DNA of 64,000 nt from Platerodrilus igneus (GCA_036346225.1 JARFIW010000835.1:1101829-1165828), one strand, 5' to 3'; counted from the stretch's first letter, positions 41,880 through 53,538 are shown. Program-made: numbers and translations. Notes: generated from the letters alone by a model not told the origin.

Positions 41880-42190
41880 CAATCAAGTAAGCTAAGTAAA
41901 CAAACATGCGGAGTAAGCGAACAGGCGATCAAGCGACCCAACGAGCAAGCAAGCGAGCAGACGAGAAAAAATGAGAGCAAGCACGCACGTAGACAACCGG
42001 ATAAGTGGACAAGAAGGTAATCTGGCAAGCAAACCAACGAAGTAACAATCATACAGGCAAGCGAGCAAACGTACCATTAAGTGGGCATACGAGGAAGTTC
42101 GTAAACCAGCAAATTAGCATGAACATCTTAGCCAGTGAGCAAACAGGCAAGCTAGCATTCGGACATGGGAAAAAGCGAGCAGAAACTCAG
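41880..42190. repeat. Degenerate low-complexity gcaag/gcgagca repeat
   Basis: A purine-rich plus strand with drifting short units (agcaagcgagc, gcaagcaagcgagc, gagcaaacg). Reverse frames give Leu/Ala/Cys-rich nonsense. No gene between 41,585 and 42,545. Confidence 0.55.
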
Positions 42191-42544
42191 GCTCAAATTC
42201 AGAATTTATTTATGTTTAACCATACCCAAGCTTATATAAACCATCCTGATTGTACATGCTTCATTATTGCAATTTAAATAAAAATGTGTTCAATCATTTA
42301 TCAATATGTCAAAATTAAGTAAATTTCAATAAATGGTTTCTTGGGGGCCAGATATGAGGTAAAGTCCCCCATCGTTGTAGTTAAAGATGCATGTGCCCAA
42401 GGCTGATGGAAATAAGTGCACTGGTGAGTGGAAGCGTGTGAACAAATTAAAGTAATTAAAATTTGTCTTTGGAGAGGGGTTGTTGTAGATTTTAGATTGA
42501 AGGTTTGTTACTGCGGATTAATGTCAGGAATCGGTCTATGTGTT

Positions 42545-43760
42545 AGGGAAAGTGTGCGACAAGATAGTTTAAGTTTGAAACGGAAGAATAAGGATCTAAG
42601 TTTATTTTGAATTTTAATGCCGTCTCTAGAGAAGTAGTGAGCGGACATGAATATAGATGGCTCCGTGAATCAGATAGGTTCGCGTATGGTTGCCCATCCC
42701 AAGGTGTTGGCTTCGAATCCTGACCCGGACCGCTTGAAAAACGTGTCTTCGTTCGGATGAGTAATAAAATGTAGGTGCCGTGTGTGAGTGTTGGTACCCA
42801 CATTCAAGATTCCCTCCTTGCTCGGATTAGCAAAGATTGAGCAAAATTCAAAACTACCAGGCAAAAACTCGCTTCCTGACCTATGTACTACATTCCGGCG
42901 GAGCATTGAAAAATCAAATGAAGGGACATAAATGTATTAAGAGGATTGGGGGTTTCTTAGGTTATGTTGTCACAGGGACAGTATAGGGAAGGAGTTAATT
43001 AAAATAGATGAAGTTTATTTCGAAAGTTTTCATGAGCGGTTAGGAATTGCATTTGACAGAACTGGAGAGTACCGTATGAGTAGGTACATCTGTTATGTTT
43101 GGGAGGATGTTAAAGGTGTAGTGGCCAGTGGGAAGGGATTAGGGGTCTTGCCAGAAACGCAGGAAGGAATTATGGACTTGTGTCGTAATTTCTGATTTTG
43201 GAAGAGTGGGGCTTTAGGATTAACTATCGTGTTTGGGTGATGAAGTGTATTGAGTGGGGAGATCAAAGACGGAATGGAAGTCGACGAAAAGGGCGATTAC
43301 TATTTAAAAGAGAAAGATTGACGGGTAGAAATTAGCGAGTGGACTTGTGTTCTGGTCAAAAATTATGCTGACTGGTAGAAAGGAGTGAATGTAGTTCAAT
43401 AAGATATATAGAGTTCAATAAGAATAAAAGTACATCTTGTGTAGGATGACTTGTTCGAGGATTTTACTAAGTGTTGGCAGTATCATTTATGGTCATGGGG
43501 AGATTTACTTGGTTTTATGATTAGTGTTATGGAAGCGCATTTGAATATTTTTTAAAAGGTTCCTGTAGAGAGGCATTTGCTGACCAGTAGATAGACAGTT
43601 TCTTTTACTAGGGGTCGGGATTTCGTAGAATATCGTTTTTATTTGATTGTAACTAGGTGCTACATGGAAATTGAGTTTGATGATAAAAGAATTTAGAACG
43701 GAGATTTCCAATTCACTGCTTGTTTCGTTTTCAGGCAGGGTTTTTGAATCCTTTATTAGG
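42545..43760 (-). mobile_element. R1-like LINE copy 2, inverted and internally deleted
   Basis: Reverse-strand pieces match the copy at 38.3-41.6 kb: 43,711-43,505 (ISVLNSFIIKLN) with its RT N-terminal block, a V-D-F-H-S-V-F-D motif near 43,280, a FWQDP/HYTFNILPNIT block near 43,130-43,080 matching the C-terminal region, and SHLYSCPLTTSLETALKFKI at 42,640-42,545, the end. Most of the RT is deleted. A SINE fragment interrupts it at about 42,680-42,919. Confidence 0.65.
42680..42919 (+). mobile_element. tRNA-derived SINE, 5'-truncated copy
   Basis: Contains the RNA polymerase III B-box-like ggcttcgaatcc (42,709-42,720) and then the same body as the SINE at 51,337: cttcgttcggatgag, ccgtgtgtgagtgttg and gagcattgaaaaatca. 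The tRNA-like 5' part with the A box is missing or unrecognisable. Confidence 0.65.
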
Positions 43761-44339
43761 TTTTGCTATTGTAGTGTAGAGACACCGTGCGAGGCTGAAG
43801 GGATGACGGTATTCAGAGGAGTGGTCAGTGTGGTCTCGTAAGTGGAAAGAATGGTGTTGGAATAAGCTGCAGGATATGGGTTTGAGGAAGTGTAATTAGC
43901 GAACAAGTAAATAATTAGCATTAATATTTATCTAATGAATATTGATTCAACATGCAGTACATGCACCGTCACAGTCTTTGAAGTTTTCTGTCGTTAACAA
44001 GCCCATTCCATTACAATTCCGGGACACTATAACGAACGTAGAGAGCTCCTCCTGCAAGAAACCCAAGATCTTCCAACCCGATACGATTCCTTTTCTGTTT
44101 GACTAACTGTTTGTAAAATATTTGTAAGGTTTGTAAATATATGTAAATATGTCGTCTTAGTGTGCAATTTGTAAATAATAAATGCAATTGACTTTTACTT
44201 TACAACACGGGCACTAAATAAAGACTAACGCTTAATCCGGAATAGTGAGTGAGTGTGCTAAAAAACGTTGTTTCGCAGTTCTAGGACTTAAAAATTCCAA
44301 TGACGCCCAAGAATTCCTAATACAACCCCAACCCACGAT
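43761..44339. other. Non-coding DNA, possible LTR-retrotransposon leader
   Basis: No gene. The stretch 44,100-44,230 (many tgtaaat words, aataaatgcaattgac) precedes a gag-like fragment and may be remains of its LTR or leader. Confidence 0.35.
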
Positions 44340-44737
44340 ATAATCTGACTGGGAAAGTTATATCAGATTTTGCAATTCACATCGCAATAAGTATCAAGAA
44401 GTTCAACTCCGAAGACCCGCTTGAAGACTCGCGGGCATATTTGGAGACGCTAGGTACTAATCTGACCATAATAACTAACCGGTTTCAAAGAGATGCCATC
44501 AACTGGTGGTAAAGGTATGGGGTACCGGGGCCGACATACAAGGAATTTAAAGAATTGTTTCTGAGGAAGTTTGACAGTCCTCAAAGTTTATCACAGATCA
44601 ACAGTTCAACAATGAAACAATGGCCGCCTTTATCAAGAGTAAACCGAACAACCAAAATATTAAAACTTAACATGAAAAGACAATATCAACTAGTATACTG
44701 GTACTATAAAAGAGATTTTGACGGAAAACATTCATAA
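44340..44737 (+). pseudogene. Ty3/gypsy-like Gag fragment
   Basis: One frame reads EDPLEDSRAYLETLGTNLTI, then NRFQRDAINWW followed by a stop, then GPTYKEFKELFLRKFDSPQS. The pattern A-x-x-W-W ... W/T-Y-x-E-F-K-x-x-F-x-x-x-F is that of the retrotransposon Gag capsid domain. No pol is attached. Only this scrap is present, so the family call is tentative. Confidence 0.5.
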
Positions 44738-45534
44738 GTGCAAAAAGGAAACAACACACACCTTGAGGTACCTCAAAGTATTAGCAATGGCGCTTCCAGG
44801 GTACTGTTGCATACTAATGAAGAGTAGGGGGACAAGTTTTTGCTGGTTGGCGTCCAGCAAACCTCTAGATTAATCTCCATCGAGTTGCTGGTCGAATCCG
44901 CACTACCCTCCCAATATAAACCTGTCGGTTGCCTTCCTGCTTGGTGGAATCTGCATTTCTCGCGTGGGGTGTAGAATCATACTGAGTGGAGATGAGAAGA
45001 CTTCTCAAGCTTGAAAGAAAACCTACTATAACAATACCTAAACCGAGACCTGGAGCTATTCTCATAATTGGTCCTACTACCACTACGGAATCCAATCTAG
45101 TTTCAACTACTCATTACCGCTATCGAGCTCATAAGAGGTGCCGGTCGAATCGAAAAGAACCAGCAAAAAGCAAACCACGCCAGATCCGTGTGACAATCTT
45201 GTGAGCTAACGAATCTCAAAACTTGCAAATACGTAAATGAATACATTGGCAGAAAAATGCACAAACGGTTTAACAAGAAAATTACCCATGAAAATAATAT
45301 AAGTAATATATAGCACAGCTTAATGAGTAGACGAATAAGCACCACTGAAATAGAAGGTGAAAAACAATGTAACATAATAGCAAGTAAGCAGAAACAAACA
45401 CTGGAGTAAACAGACGAAAAACAATCACAAACAAACAATACAGACAACAAATTAACTAAACAAAAAAAGAACATCTTTATACATAGAAGTTGCTAAACAA
45501 TTACATGAATAAAAAAGAAGTTAGTAACAAATGA
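44738..45534. other. Non-coding DNA
   Basis: Short frames only, none with a recognisable signature. AT-rich with a mildly GC-richer block at 44,840-45,080. Confidence 0.4.
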
Positions 45535-45809
45535 CAGGTCCCGGAAAGAGGGCAGCAGCTTTTTCGGTACTTAGAGTGGCAGAGACCATAGCGGTCGGTA
45601 TGACATTCACAGACACACTTCCGCAATGTGGAAGGCAACGGAAAACCACCACATTACCTCCCAAATACACTACATACAAAAATTGTTAATAAACATGATA
45701 GCATTCTCTGGGGTAAAAATTCCGGAGGTAAAATAGTCCCCCATTCGGATCTCCGGAAGGGGACTACTTTGCTGAATGTGATCCGAAAGAATAGACAAAG
45801 GTCCGTGAA

Positions 45810-46250
45810 ATGGATAGGTTAAACATAGTAGGAATTAGCGAAGTCCGCTGGCCAGAGGCGGGGGATTTTTGGAGTGTAGACTTCAGGGTAATTCATACAC
45901 GATCAGAGAAAGGAAATTCGGGTGTGGGGATAGTTATGCGAAAAAAGATAGGACAACGTGTAGAAAACTACGCACAAAAGAAAGAAAGAGTACTCATGGT
46001 TAGATTTGAATCTAAACCAGTAAATACAGTAATAATACAAGTATACATGCCCACCTCTAGCTACAGTGAGGAAGAAGTAGAGGCGATCTACAAAACTATC
46101 GAAGACATACTAAGATACGTAAAAGGACATGAAAATTTAATAATTACGGGTGATTTTAATTCAGTGGTAGGTGAGGATTGGGAAGGAGCGATGTAGGTTT
46201 ATTTGGTTTAGGCATGAGGAATGACAGGGGAAATAGGCCGCACTTAAATT
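45810..46250 (+). pseudogene. RTE copy B endonuclease
   Basis: The frame 45,810-46,196 has IVGISEVRWPEAGDF, MVRFESKPVNTVIIQVYMPT and NLIITGDFNSVVGED, with an intact G-D-F-N motif. The start is truncated: the W-N-V-R-S block seen in copy C is missing. After 46,196 a shift leads to FGLGMRNDRGN, and the domain then stops where a deletion has removed the S/T-D/N-H block. The endonuclease is therefore incomplete. Confidence 0.8.
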
Positions 46251-48265
46251 TAAAAATCTGAAAAAGAGGAACGGAAAAGGGCACTTCGACTTCGGGAAGC
46301 TAAAAGATAAAGATATCCACGAAAGATTTGAAAAAAAGTCAAACGAATTGCTGAAAGATATCGGGAAAATTTCTGATACTAAGGAAGTAGAAACAGAATG
46401 GAATAATATTAAATCCAGCTTAGACATGGCGGCCAGAGATATTCTGGGGTATTCACAAAAAGAAAATAAGAAACTATTAATAACAAAAAATATCCTGAAT
46501 TTAATAGAAGAAAGATGAAAATATAAAAATAGGTCAAACGAAACAAGAAAACAGAGATACAATGCCATAAAATGGGAAATTATTCGCAAATGCAGGAAAG
46601 CTAAAGAACAATGGATTGATGAAAAGTGCAACGAGGTACAAACTAAGATGGAAATAGGAAAGGCAGACGAAGCATACAAATTAATTAGAATGAATTTTAG
46701 AGATATAAAACCATATAGCAAAAATATAAAGGATGCGGGAGAAAACGTCATTAAAGAAAATGTTGAAAAAGTAGCTAGATGGCAGGAAAATATAGGGAAT
46801 TTATATTCAGGAGAGGAATTAACAGCATTAGAACAGGAATCACACATTGAAAAGGATGACTTGGGTTATCCTATACTTAGAGATGAGTTTGAATTAGCAT
46901 TAAAGAGTCTGAAAAATGGTAAGGCACCGGGTACAGATAAGGTGCAAGCAGAAACTTTAAAAGCCGCTGGACAAGCAGTAACAGAACGTCCCTTCCGACT
47001 TGTAAGCTATATGCATGAGCAGGCGAGATACCCAAAGATTTCAAACGTAACATCATAGTAACTATACCAAAAAAAAAAGAGTCGCGGATAGATGTGAAAA
47101 TTTTCAAACAATAAGCTTGACAGCACACGTTTCAAAAATATTAACTAGAGTTGTGCAAAGACGAATGGAAAAACGTGCTGAAGAAATACTGGGAGAAGAT
47201 TAATTTTGGGTTTGTAGATCTGGAAAAAGGATTCGACAATGTAAAATGGAAAAAAATGTTAGAAATACTCAAAAAGATTAGAGTGAGCTTTAAGTACAGG
47301 CGGATAGTACATAGCTTATACAAAGAGCAAACAACGGTCATAGAATTAGAGCAAGAAAGTAGAGAAGTAAATATTAGGAAAGGGGTGAGACAGGGATGTG
47401 CCTTATCCCCATTAATTTTTAACTTGTACGTAGAAGAGGCAATGAATACTGTCAAATGCAGGAAGACATTTGGAATTAATATGCAGGGACAAAAGATTGA
47501 TATACTTAGATTTGCAGATAATATAGCGGTATTAGCATCTAACAAGGAAGAGTTAGTAGCTGCTCTTAATGAAATAGAAACAGTTCTAACGGAGAGATAT
47601 TGTATGAAAATTAACAAAAATAAAATTAAAGCTCTAGTATGCAAAAGAGGGGATAATAAATCAAAAACAAGAATACAAATAAGTAACGAGAACTTACAAG
47701 AGATGAAGAAATTTTGATACCTAGGAAGTCAAATAACGCAAAATGGGAAAAGCACAAAAGATATAAAACAAAGATTAGCACAAGGTCGTGCTACATTTAA
47801 CAAGAAAAAGCAACTACTGTGTTCAAAAACCACAAACATAAAAACAAGGAAAAGATTGCTTAAAACATATGTGTGAAGCACAGCACTGGACAGTAGGAGA
47901 AGCAGACAAGAAAAAGGTGGAAGCCTTTGAAATGTGGTGCTACAGACGTATGATGAAGATACCATGGACAGACAAAGCTAAGAACAAAGAGGTACTAGAA
48001 ATGCTAGGGGAAGAAAGAACTATATGGAAAACAGTAAGAAATAGGAGAGAGTATGATAGGCCGCATACTAAAACATGAGGGAATAGTGTGGAAAAGAAGT
48101 AGAGGTAGACCTAGGTTAGACTACTGCACACAGATAGTGAAAGATGTAGGTTGTGAGAATTTCAGGGACATGTCTAGGCTAGCTCAGAATAGAAATCAAT
48201 GGAGGTACGTTTCCAACCATTCCCAAGATGAAAAAACGAATGACAAAAATAATAACTGTACTTAA
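46250..48265 (+). pseudogene. RTE copy B reverse transcriptase and C-terminal region
   Basis: Linker and helical region 46,250-46,650 (KGHFDFGKLKDKDI-like), then 46,648-47,058 with the pre-RT segment (LKSLKNGKAPGTDKVQAETL). A frameshift follows in a poly-A run near 47,070. RT at 47,151-47,717: FVDLEKGFDNVKWKKM (motif A), KGVRQGCALSPLIFNLYVEE, and ILRFADNIAVLAS. The catalytic F-A-D-D is F-A-D-N here, an inactivating-looking change. The C-terminal frames (47,869-48,265) have YRRMMKIPWTDKAKNKEVLE, then GRILKHEGIVWKR, RGRPRLDYCTQIVKDVG and RNQWRYVSN, a block typical of this LINE family. Confidence 0.85.
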
Positions 48266-49325
48266 ACATGGTGATTATTAAAAACAATTACAGATATTGG
48301 TTTTGCAATACTCTCAACTAATGTTAATTGTGCGAAAGGATTTATTTGAAAACTATTAATACGGCAAATGCCTAAGTGTTGGGGGAACCTTGGCAACTAC
48401 AGGCTGCTTTACCTTCTTCACGTACCACTGAATCTCGGTCAAATAGGGCATATAATTAGAAAACAATAGGGAATCGAACTGTATATCGGTTATTGTGAGA
48501 GTTGCAGGGAACGGTGTAGGCTAGCTCAGAAAATAAATAAGCTGAGGTACATGTCCAACCAGTTTCAAGATGTAAAACCCAATGACGAAAAAATAAGTGC
48601 TCTTAAGTCTGATGATTATTATAAACAACTACAGGTGTTGGTTGTGAAATATTTTCAACTAATGTTGATTGTGCGAAAGGATAAATTGGAAAAACTATTA
48701 ATTCGACAAAGGTTCAGGTGCTAGGGGAACTTGGCAGCCAAAGGCTGCTTACCCCCCTTCATATACCACTGAATATCGGGGAAATAGCGTATATAACTGT
48801 AAAACAATAGAAGGTGACCGAACTGCATTAAACATGAAAGAACAGAAGCTATGTTCAAAGACAACGAAGATAGATACAAGAAGAAAACTGTTGAAAGCAT
48901 AGTGTGGAGCACAGCACAGTACATCTATGAAATAGGGGCAGTGGGAAAGCTGCAGACAGAAAAAGATAGAAGCCTTCTGGAATGTTGTACTTCAGATGTA
49001 TGAAGATGGTAGCATGGACAGACAAAGGTAATAATAAATTGGTTGTAGAAATAGTAGAAGAATAAAGATATCTGTGAAAAATGAAAAAATAGGAGATTTA
49101 GAAGGACGGGATACGTTCTAAGGCATTTTTGGGGAATAGTACGGGATATACTACAAGCAGACATGGGAAAGGAGAGGTAGAGGTAGACCGAGATCAGACT
49201 TTCGCACACAGATAGTTATAGATGCAGAATGTGCAAATTTCAGAGAAATGTGTAGGTTGGTTCAGACTAGGAAACAATGAGAGTACGCGTCCAACCAGTT
49301 CTAGGACTGAGGACCTAATGATGAG
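48265..49325 (+). repeat. RTE copy B 3' region with tandem modules
   Basis: An untranslated module (48,265-48,490: aattgtgcgaaaggat, gttgggggaacc, ccactgaatctcgg) recurs at 48,600-48,830 (gattgtgcgaaaggat, gctaggggaac, ccactgaatatcgg), offset about 320 bases. It is followed by a degenerate second copy of the coding C-terminal module and the (ATG) tail. The same order is found in inverted copies C and D. Confidence 0.7.
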
Positions 49326-50332
49326 TAAAAAATGAATACATTATTTGTATTGTCATAGAACTTGGAACTAGTTTTAACAAAAGCATAAATATTTTTTTTG
49401 CTCGCAAAAAAAGCAGTAACAAAATTTCGGCATCTGCAAATGACATTGCTATATTTAGCGCATTTTTAATGCCTACATCATCTTCCCTCTGATACTTTGA
49501 GTTCGTCCAATTGCCTTCTGTTTATTAAAAACAAACGAGCTGTACAATAAGAATATACTCATCTATCTTTTAAAGAAAAACACTTTTGTACCAATCTTGC
49601 GAGTGGCAACTGGTAATATTAAAATTATACGGCCGTCGTTAAATTAGCATTCCTATTAATAACCACTTCTAGAACTAGGTCAGGAGTTGGCGTTGATATA
49701 TGGTTATACTAGAAGAATGCATAATTTTGGAAAACGCTGCAAGGGCCAGGTGCGTGTATAGGTAACAATTCAGAAAGAAGCAACAGATAGAATAGTAGGT
49801 ATATAATCCAATTCAGAAATTAAACAAATGGGCGTTGTGACGTTGTGAGGTAGTCCCATAAATTAAAACTTCTCAATTTGTAAAAAGCCTCTAAGCAAAT
49901 TTCAGTGCAGCTTGCTTTTTTTAAATAAATTAATTTCGGCTCGTGCTTGTATAATTGGGAATGTTCTTTTGTTTTTAAATTATAACGTTCAAGGGTGTGA
50001 ATTAAATTTTCTCTAATTGAGGCTTATCGTATGTAGGTACTTTGTAGCCATTTACTAAACTAATGAATTACTGGGCTAGAACCATCCCAAATATCAACAA
50101 ATAATTTTTACAGCGTCATAAATAAACTAACCTGAGGTTACAAATTGTTATTATTGGTCTTTATGCATGTTGTGATTTCAATACGCAACGTTCAAGTGTA
50201 CTCCACATTTCTTCATTTCTAAGTATTTCTTTTGTTGTTGTTTATTTAAATTAATTGAGAAGAAATTAAATCCATTTTTTTCATGTGATACAATATTTAT
50301 ATCTCAACGTTTCGCTAAAAACGAATTTTATA
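49326..50332. other. Non-coding AT-rich DNA between two RTE 3' ends
   Basis: Flanked by the tail of RTE copy B on the left and the inverted tail of copy C on the right, so the two LINEs point at each other. No gene seen. Confidence 0.45.
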
Positions 50333-50394
50333 CTTTCATCATCATCATTAGGTTTCTTTAGTCCTGGAATTGGTTAAACGCGTATCCTCAATTG

Positions 50395-50829
50395 TTGCTT
50401 TCTATTTACACGTTAGCTAAGATTATGTTAGGTGAAAATTTAACCTTACCTAACTTCATTTGCATTTGATTATTAGAAGGTACAACTTAGCATTTTAGCT
50501 AACTAACCTATAAAGGGTTTGAAAACAATATTAAAATCAACTGATTCTTGTTAAAAATCAACTTGGTATTAACTGTTGTGTTATAGTTGCTTCTATAAAT
50601 GTTCAATAAAAATTTGTATCATACACAACACGAAAAATATAAACTCAATATAAACTTAGGAAGGGAAGTTAGTATCTAAGGTAGATCTAGAGGCACCTTA
50701 TCTGGGGTAAGGAGAATGCAGAAGATCTAACTTTATCTAAGTTCCTTAGTAGTAAAAAGAATGTGTCCTCAACTAAGATTATTTTAACTTAGGTTAGATT
50801 ATCTTAGTTTTTGGGCAAATAGAAAGCAA
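50395..50829. mobile_element. MITE inserted in RTE copy C
   Basis: Ends ttgctttctattt... and ...aaatagaaagcaa form a 13-base perfect inverted repeat (19 when the flanking palindrome is counted). caattg flanks both sides (50,389-50,394 and 50,830-50,835), a possible 6-bp target duplication. The empty site is visible in RTE copy D near 62,690-62,720. The interior is AT-rich, with many taagatt/cttagtt words, and non-coding. The superfamily is not assigned. Confidence 0.65.
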
Positions 50830-51336
50830 CAATTGTTTCCTATTCTGAACTAACTTACACATTTCCCTGAAATTTGCACAGTCTGCATCCTATCACTGTC
50901 TGACCTAGGCCTACATCTATCTCCTTTTTCCTATCTCAGCTTGTAATATATCCCACACTATTCCCCAAAAATGCCATAGAACGTATTCTGCCCTTCTATT
51001 TCTCCTTTTTTTTTCTACAGATATCTTTATTCCCCTACTACTTGTATAACCTATTTGTTATTAACTTTGTCTGTCCATGTCATCATCCTCATACATCTGA
51101 AGCACAACATTCCAAAAGGCTGCTACCGTTTTTCTGTTTTCTTTTCCTACTGCCCGTATTTTATAGGCATACTGTGCTGTGCTCCACACATATGCTTTCA
51201 ACAATTTCCTTCGTGTTTCTATGTTTGTTGTCTTTGATAATAGGCGCTGTTCTTTCTTGTTAGATGCAATCCGGTCCCCTTTTATAGTTTTACAATTATA
51301 TACCTTATTTCTCCGACATTCACTGGTTGCGAAGGG

Positions 51337-51633
51337 GGGGGGGCGCTCTGTGGCGTAGTGGTATGTGTGTGACTACTGCGCTTAAGGTCGCGGGTTCGAA
51401 TCTCGACACGGTCCGCTTGAAATGTTAGGCGAGCATTTTTCACAAAAATACACCCTCGTTCGGATGAGAGGTAAAATGGAGGTCCCGTGTGTGAGTGTTG
51501 TCACGCACGTTAAAAATTTCTACCTTGCTTGAAACAGCAAGGGTTCGATAAAATTCCAAATTTTTCAGGTAAAAAAACTTGCTTTCTGGCCAACGTAGTA
51601 CCTTCGGGTTGAGCATTGGAAAATCACATGTAA
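51337..51633 (+). mobile_element. tRNA-derived SINE with 12-bp target duplication
   Basis: ggttgcgaaggg occurs at 51,325-51,336 and 51,634-51,645, exactly flanking a 297-bp unit. The unit has a tRNA-like head: ctctgtggcgtagtggtatg (A box, about 51,346-51,365) and gcgggttcgaatct (B box, ggttcgaatct at 51,393-51,403), ending cacggtccgc. A 220-bp body shared with 42,680-42,919 follows, and the end is acatgtaa. It would be transcribed by RNA polymerase III and mobilised by a LINE. It is not a functional tRNA gene, because the head is fused to a repeat body. A poly-G run at its 5' edge makes the first base uncertain. Confidence 0.85.
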
Positions 51634-52079
51634 GGTTGCGAAGGGAGATAAGCAGCCTGTGGCTGCGAAGTTGCCCCAGCACTTGAACACTTGCCGATTT
51701 AATATTTTTCCAATATATCCTTGTCGCACAGTCAACATTAGTTGCAGATGTTTCACAACCACCACTTGTAGTTGTTTATAATAATCATCAGATGTGTATG
51801 CGCTTATTTTTTCGTCATTAGGTTTTCCGTCTCATAACTGGTTAGCCACGTACCTTCAATTATTTATATTCTGAGCTAGACTACACAGTTTCTTGAAATT
51901 CCCACACGGCCTATATACAGCTCGGTTCCCCTTCGATTGTTTTCTAATTATATTTCACCAAGATTCAGTGGTACGTGGCTGCCAAGAACCCCCAACACTT
52001 AGACATTTGCCAAATTAATAGTTTTCCAGTCAATATTTCTCGCACAATTAACTTTATTCGAGAATAGTTATTTTTTTCG

Positions 52080-52911
52080 TCATTAGTTTACCCATCTTGA
52101 GACTGGTTGGATGCGTACCTCCATTGATTTCTATTCTATGCTAGCCTACACATTTACCTACAGCCTACATCTTTCACTATATGTGTGCAATAGCATAACG
52201 TAAGTCTACCTCTACTTCTCTTTTTCCCTATCTCAGCTTCTAATATATTCCGCACTATTCCTCATGACGTAGTATGTGGCTTATTATCCTATCTCTCCTA
52301 TTTTTTACCGTTTTCCACACATTTCTTTCTTCCCCTACCATTCTTAGTACCTCTTTGTTCTTAACTTTGTCTGTCTAGGATATCTTCATCATACGTCTGT
52401 AGCACCACATTTCAAAGGCTTCTACCTTTTTCTTGTCCGCTTCTCCTACTGTCCAGGCTTCATAGCCGTACAGTGCTGTGCTCCACACTTATGTTTTAAG
52501 CAATCTTTTCCTTGTTTCTATGTTTGTTGTCTTTAAACACAGTAGTTGCTTTTTCTTGTTAAATGTAGCACGACCTTGTGTTAATCTTTGCTTTATATCT
52601 GTTGCGCTTTTCCCATCTTGCGTTATTTGGCTTCCTAGGTAGCAGAAATCCTTAACCCCTTGAAAGTTCTTGTTACCTATTTGTTTTCTTGTTTTTGATT
52701 TATTTTCATCTTCTTTGCATACTAGCACTGTAGTTAAATTTTTTAATTTTCATACCGTATCTCTCTGTTAGAATCGTTTCCAATTAATTAAGAGCAGCTT
52801 CTAATTCTTCCTTGCTAGATGCTATTACTGCTATATCATCTGCAAATCTAAGCATATCAATATTTTGTCCTCTATTTTAATTCCAAAAGTTTTCCTGCAT
52901 TTGACAGTATT
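52080..52911 (-). pseudogene. RTE copy C: RT second half and C-terminal region
   Basis: Reverse reading gives LRFADDIAVIASSKEE near 52,850-52,805 (catalytic Asp-Asp retained, unlike copy B), then ENKSKTRKQIGNKNFQGVKD and FCYLGSQITQDGKSATDIKQ (52,728-52,489), and downstream the MWCYRRM / KNKEVL / RPRLT-type C-terminal blocks to about 52,200. Interrupted upstream by BEL-3 between EEAMNTV and KCRKTF. Confidence 0.75.
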
Positions 52912-53299
52912 TGGTTAATGGGGGGTTAAGGAGATGATATAAATATGCTATTTAGGGAAGGACCAATTGCTTTTTGTAGCAATAACAATAGCGGTGGAGC
53001 GGTTATGTAATAATTAAAAACAACTACACCAAACTACTTAATAAAGGGTATAAATACCTTTTATCCTGTGCCGCTGTGGGCAATAAAACGTTCACGCACA
53101 AAAGCTTTCGGACGGAGAACCAGTAACACGCACGAAATGGTGTCGGTCTCGCTTTCAAAAGCTCTAATACAACCGGCTTCTGCAAGGGTTCGAATGCGAC
53201 TGCCTGCCGGTATATAATATTTCACTGACAACTGTAGGATGCACGCACTGACGGTATTTATTGTCACAAAATACCAAATTGTTTGATGATGACGTAACA
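52912..53299 (-). repeat. BEL-3 3' LTR (388 bp)
   Basis: Left-hand LTR; 3' LTR in element orientation. It shares the whole sequence with 59,497-59,897 except five substitutions and a missing 13-base segment. It contains the symmetric ggtataaatacc, which puts a TATA-like word on both strands, and aataaa. Confidence 0.95.
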
Positions 53300-53538
53300 T
53301 ACCGCCCACCAAATTCATAGAATTTTGAAAAGGAGGGAAGTAGGTTGGGTGAAGGAAATCACATGGGATTTGACCTTGCTAGGAAAACAGGTAACGAAAG
53401 ATAGGGTGGTGCACTACAGCGAGCGATATTACCAACTATGCAAAAATAAAATATATATGTAAATAAGCAAATATGTAAAAATAATATACTACTATACATG
53501 TAAGAAATGTGTATATACATCTAAACATAAAAATAAAA

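Larger units (their letters stand above)
45535..49325 (+). mobile_element. RTE-clade LINE copy B, nearly full length but decayed
   Basis: 5' leader (45,535-45,800) like copies A and C, endonuclease (45,810-46,250), reverse transcriptase (46,250-47,717), C-terminal region (47,730-48,265), then a 3' region in which an untranslated module (48,265-48,490 and again 48,600-48,830) and a degenerate copy of the C-terminal coding module (48,830-49,325) follow in tandem. It ends ggactgaggacctaatgatg. A deletion joins the endonuclease to a later segment at about 46,235. Confidence 0.8.

Noticed and set aside
41892..42277. Leu/Cys-rich or Lys/Gln-rich frames in a low-complexity block
   Set aside because: They follow a degenerate gcaag-type repeat on both strands and show no domain.
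51340..51410. A tRNA gene
   Set aside because: A and B boxes are present, but the sequence is fused to a repeat body, flanked by a target duplication and shared with another copy; it is a SINE head.
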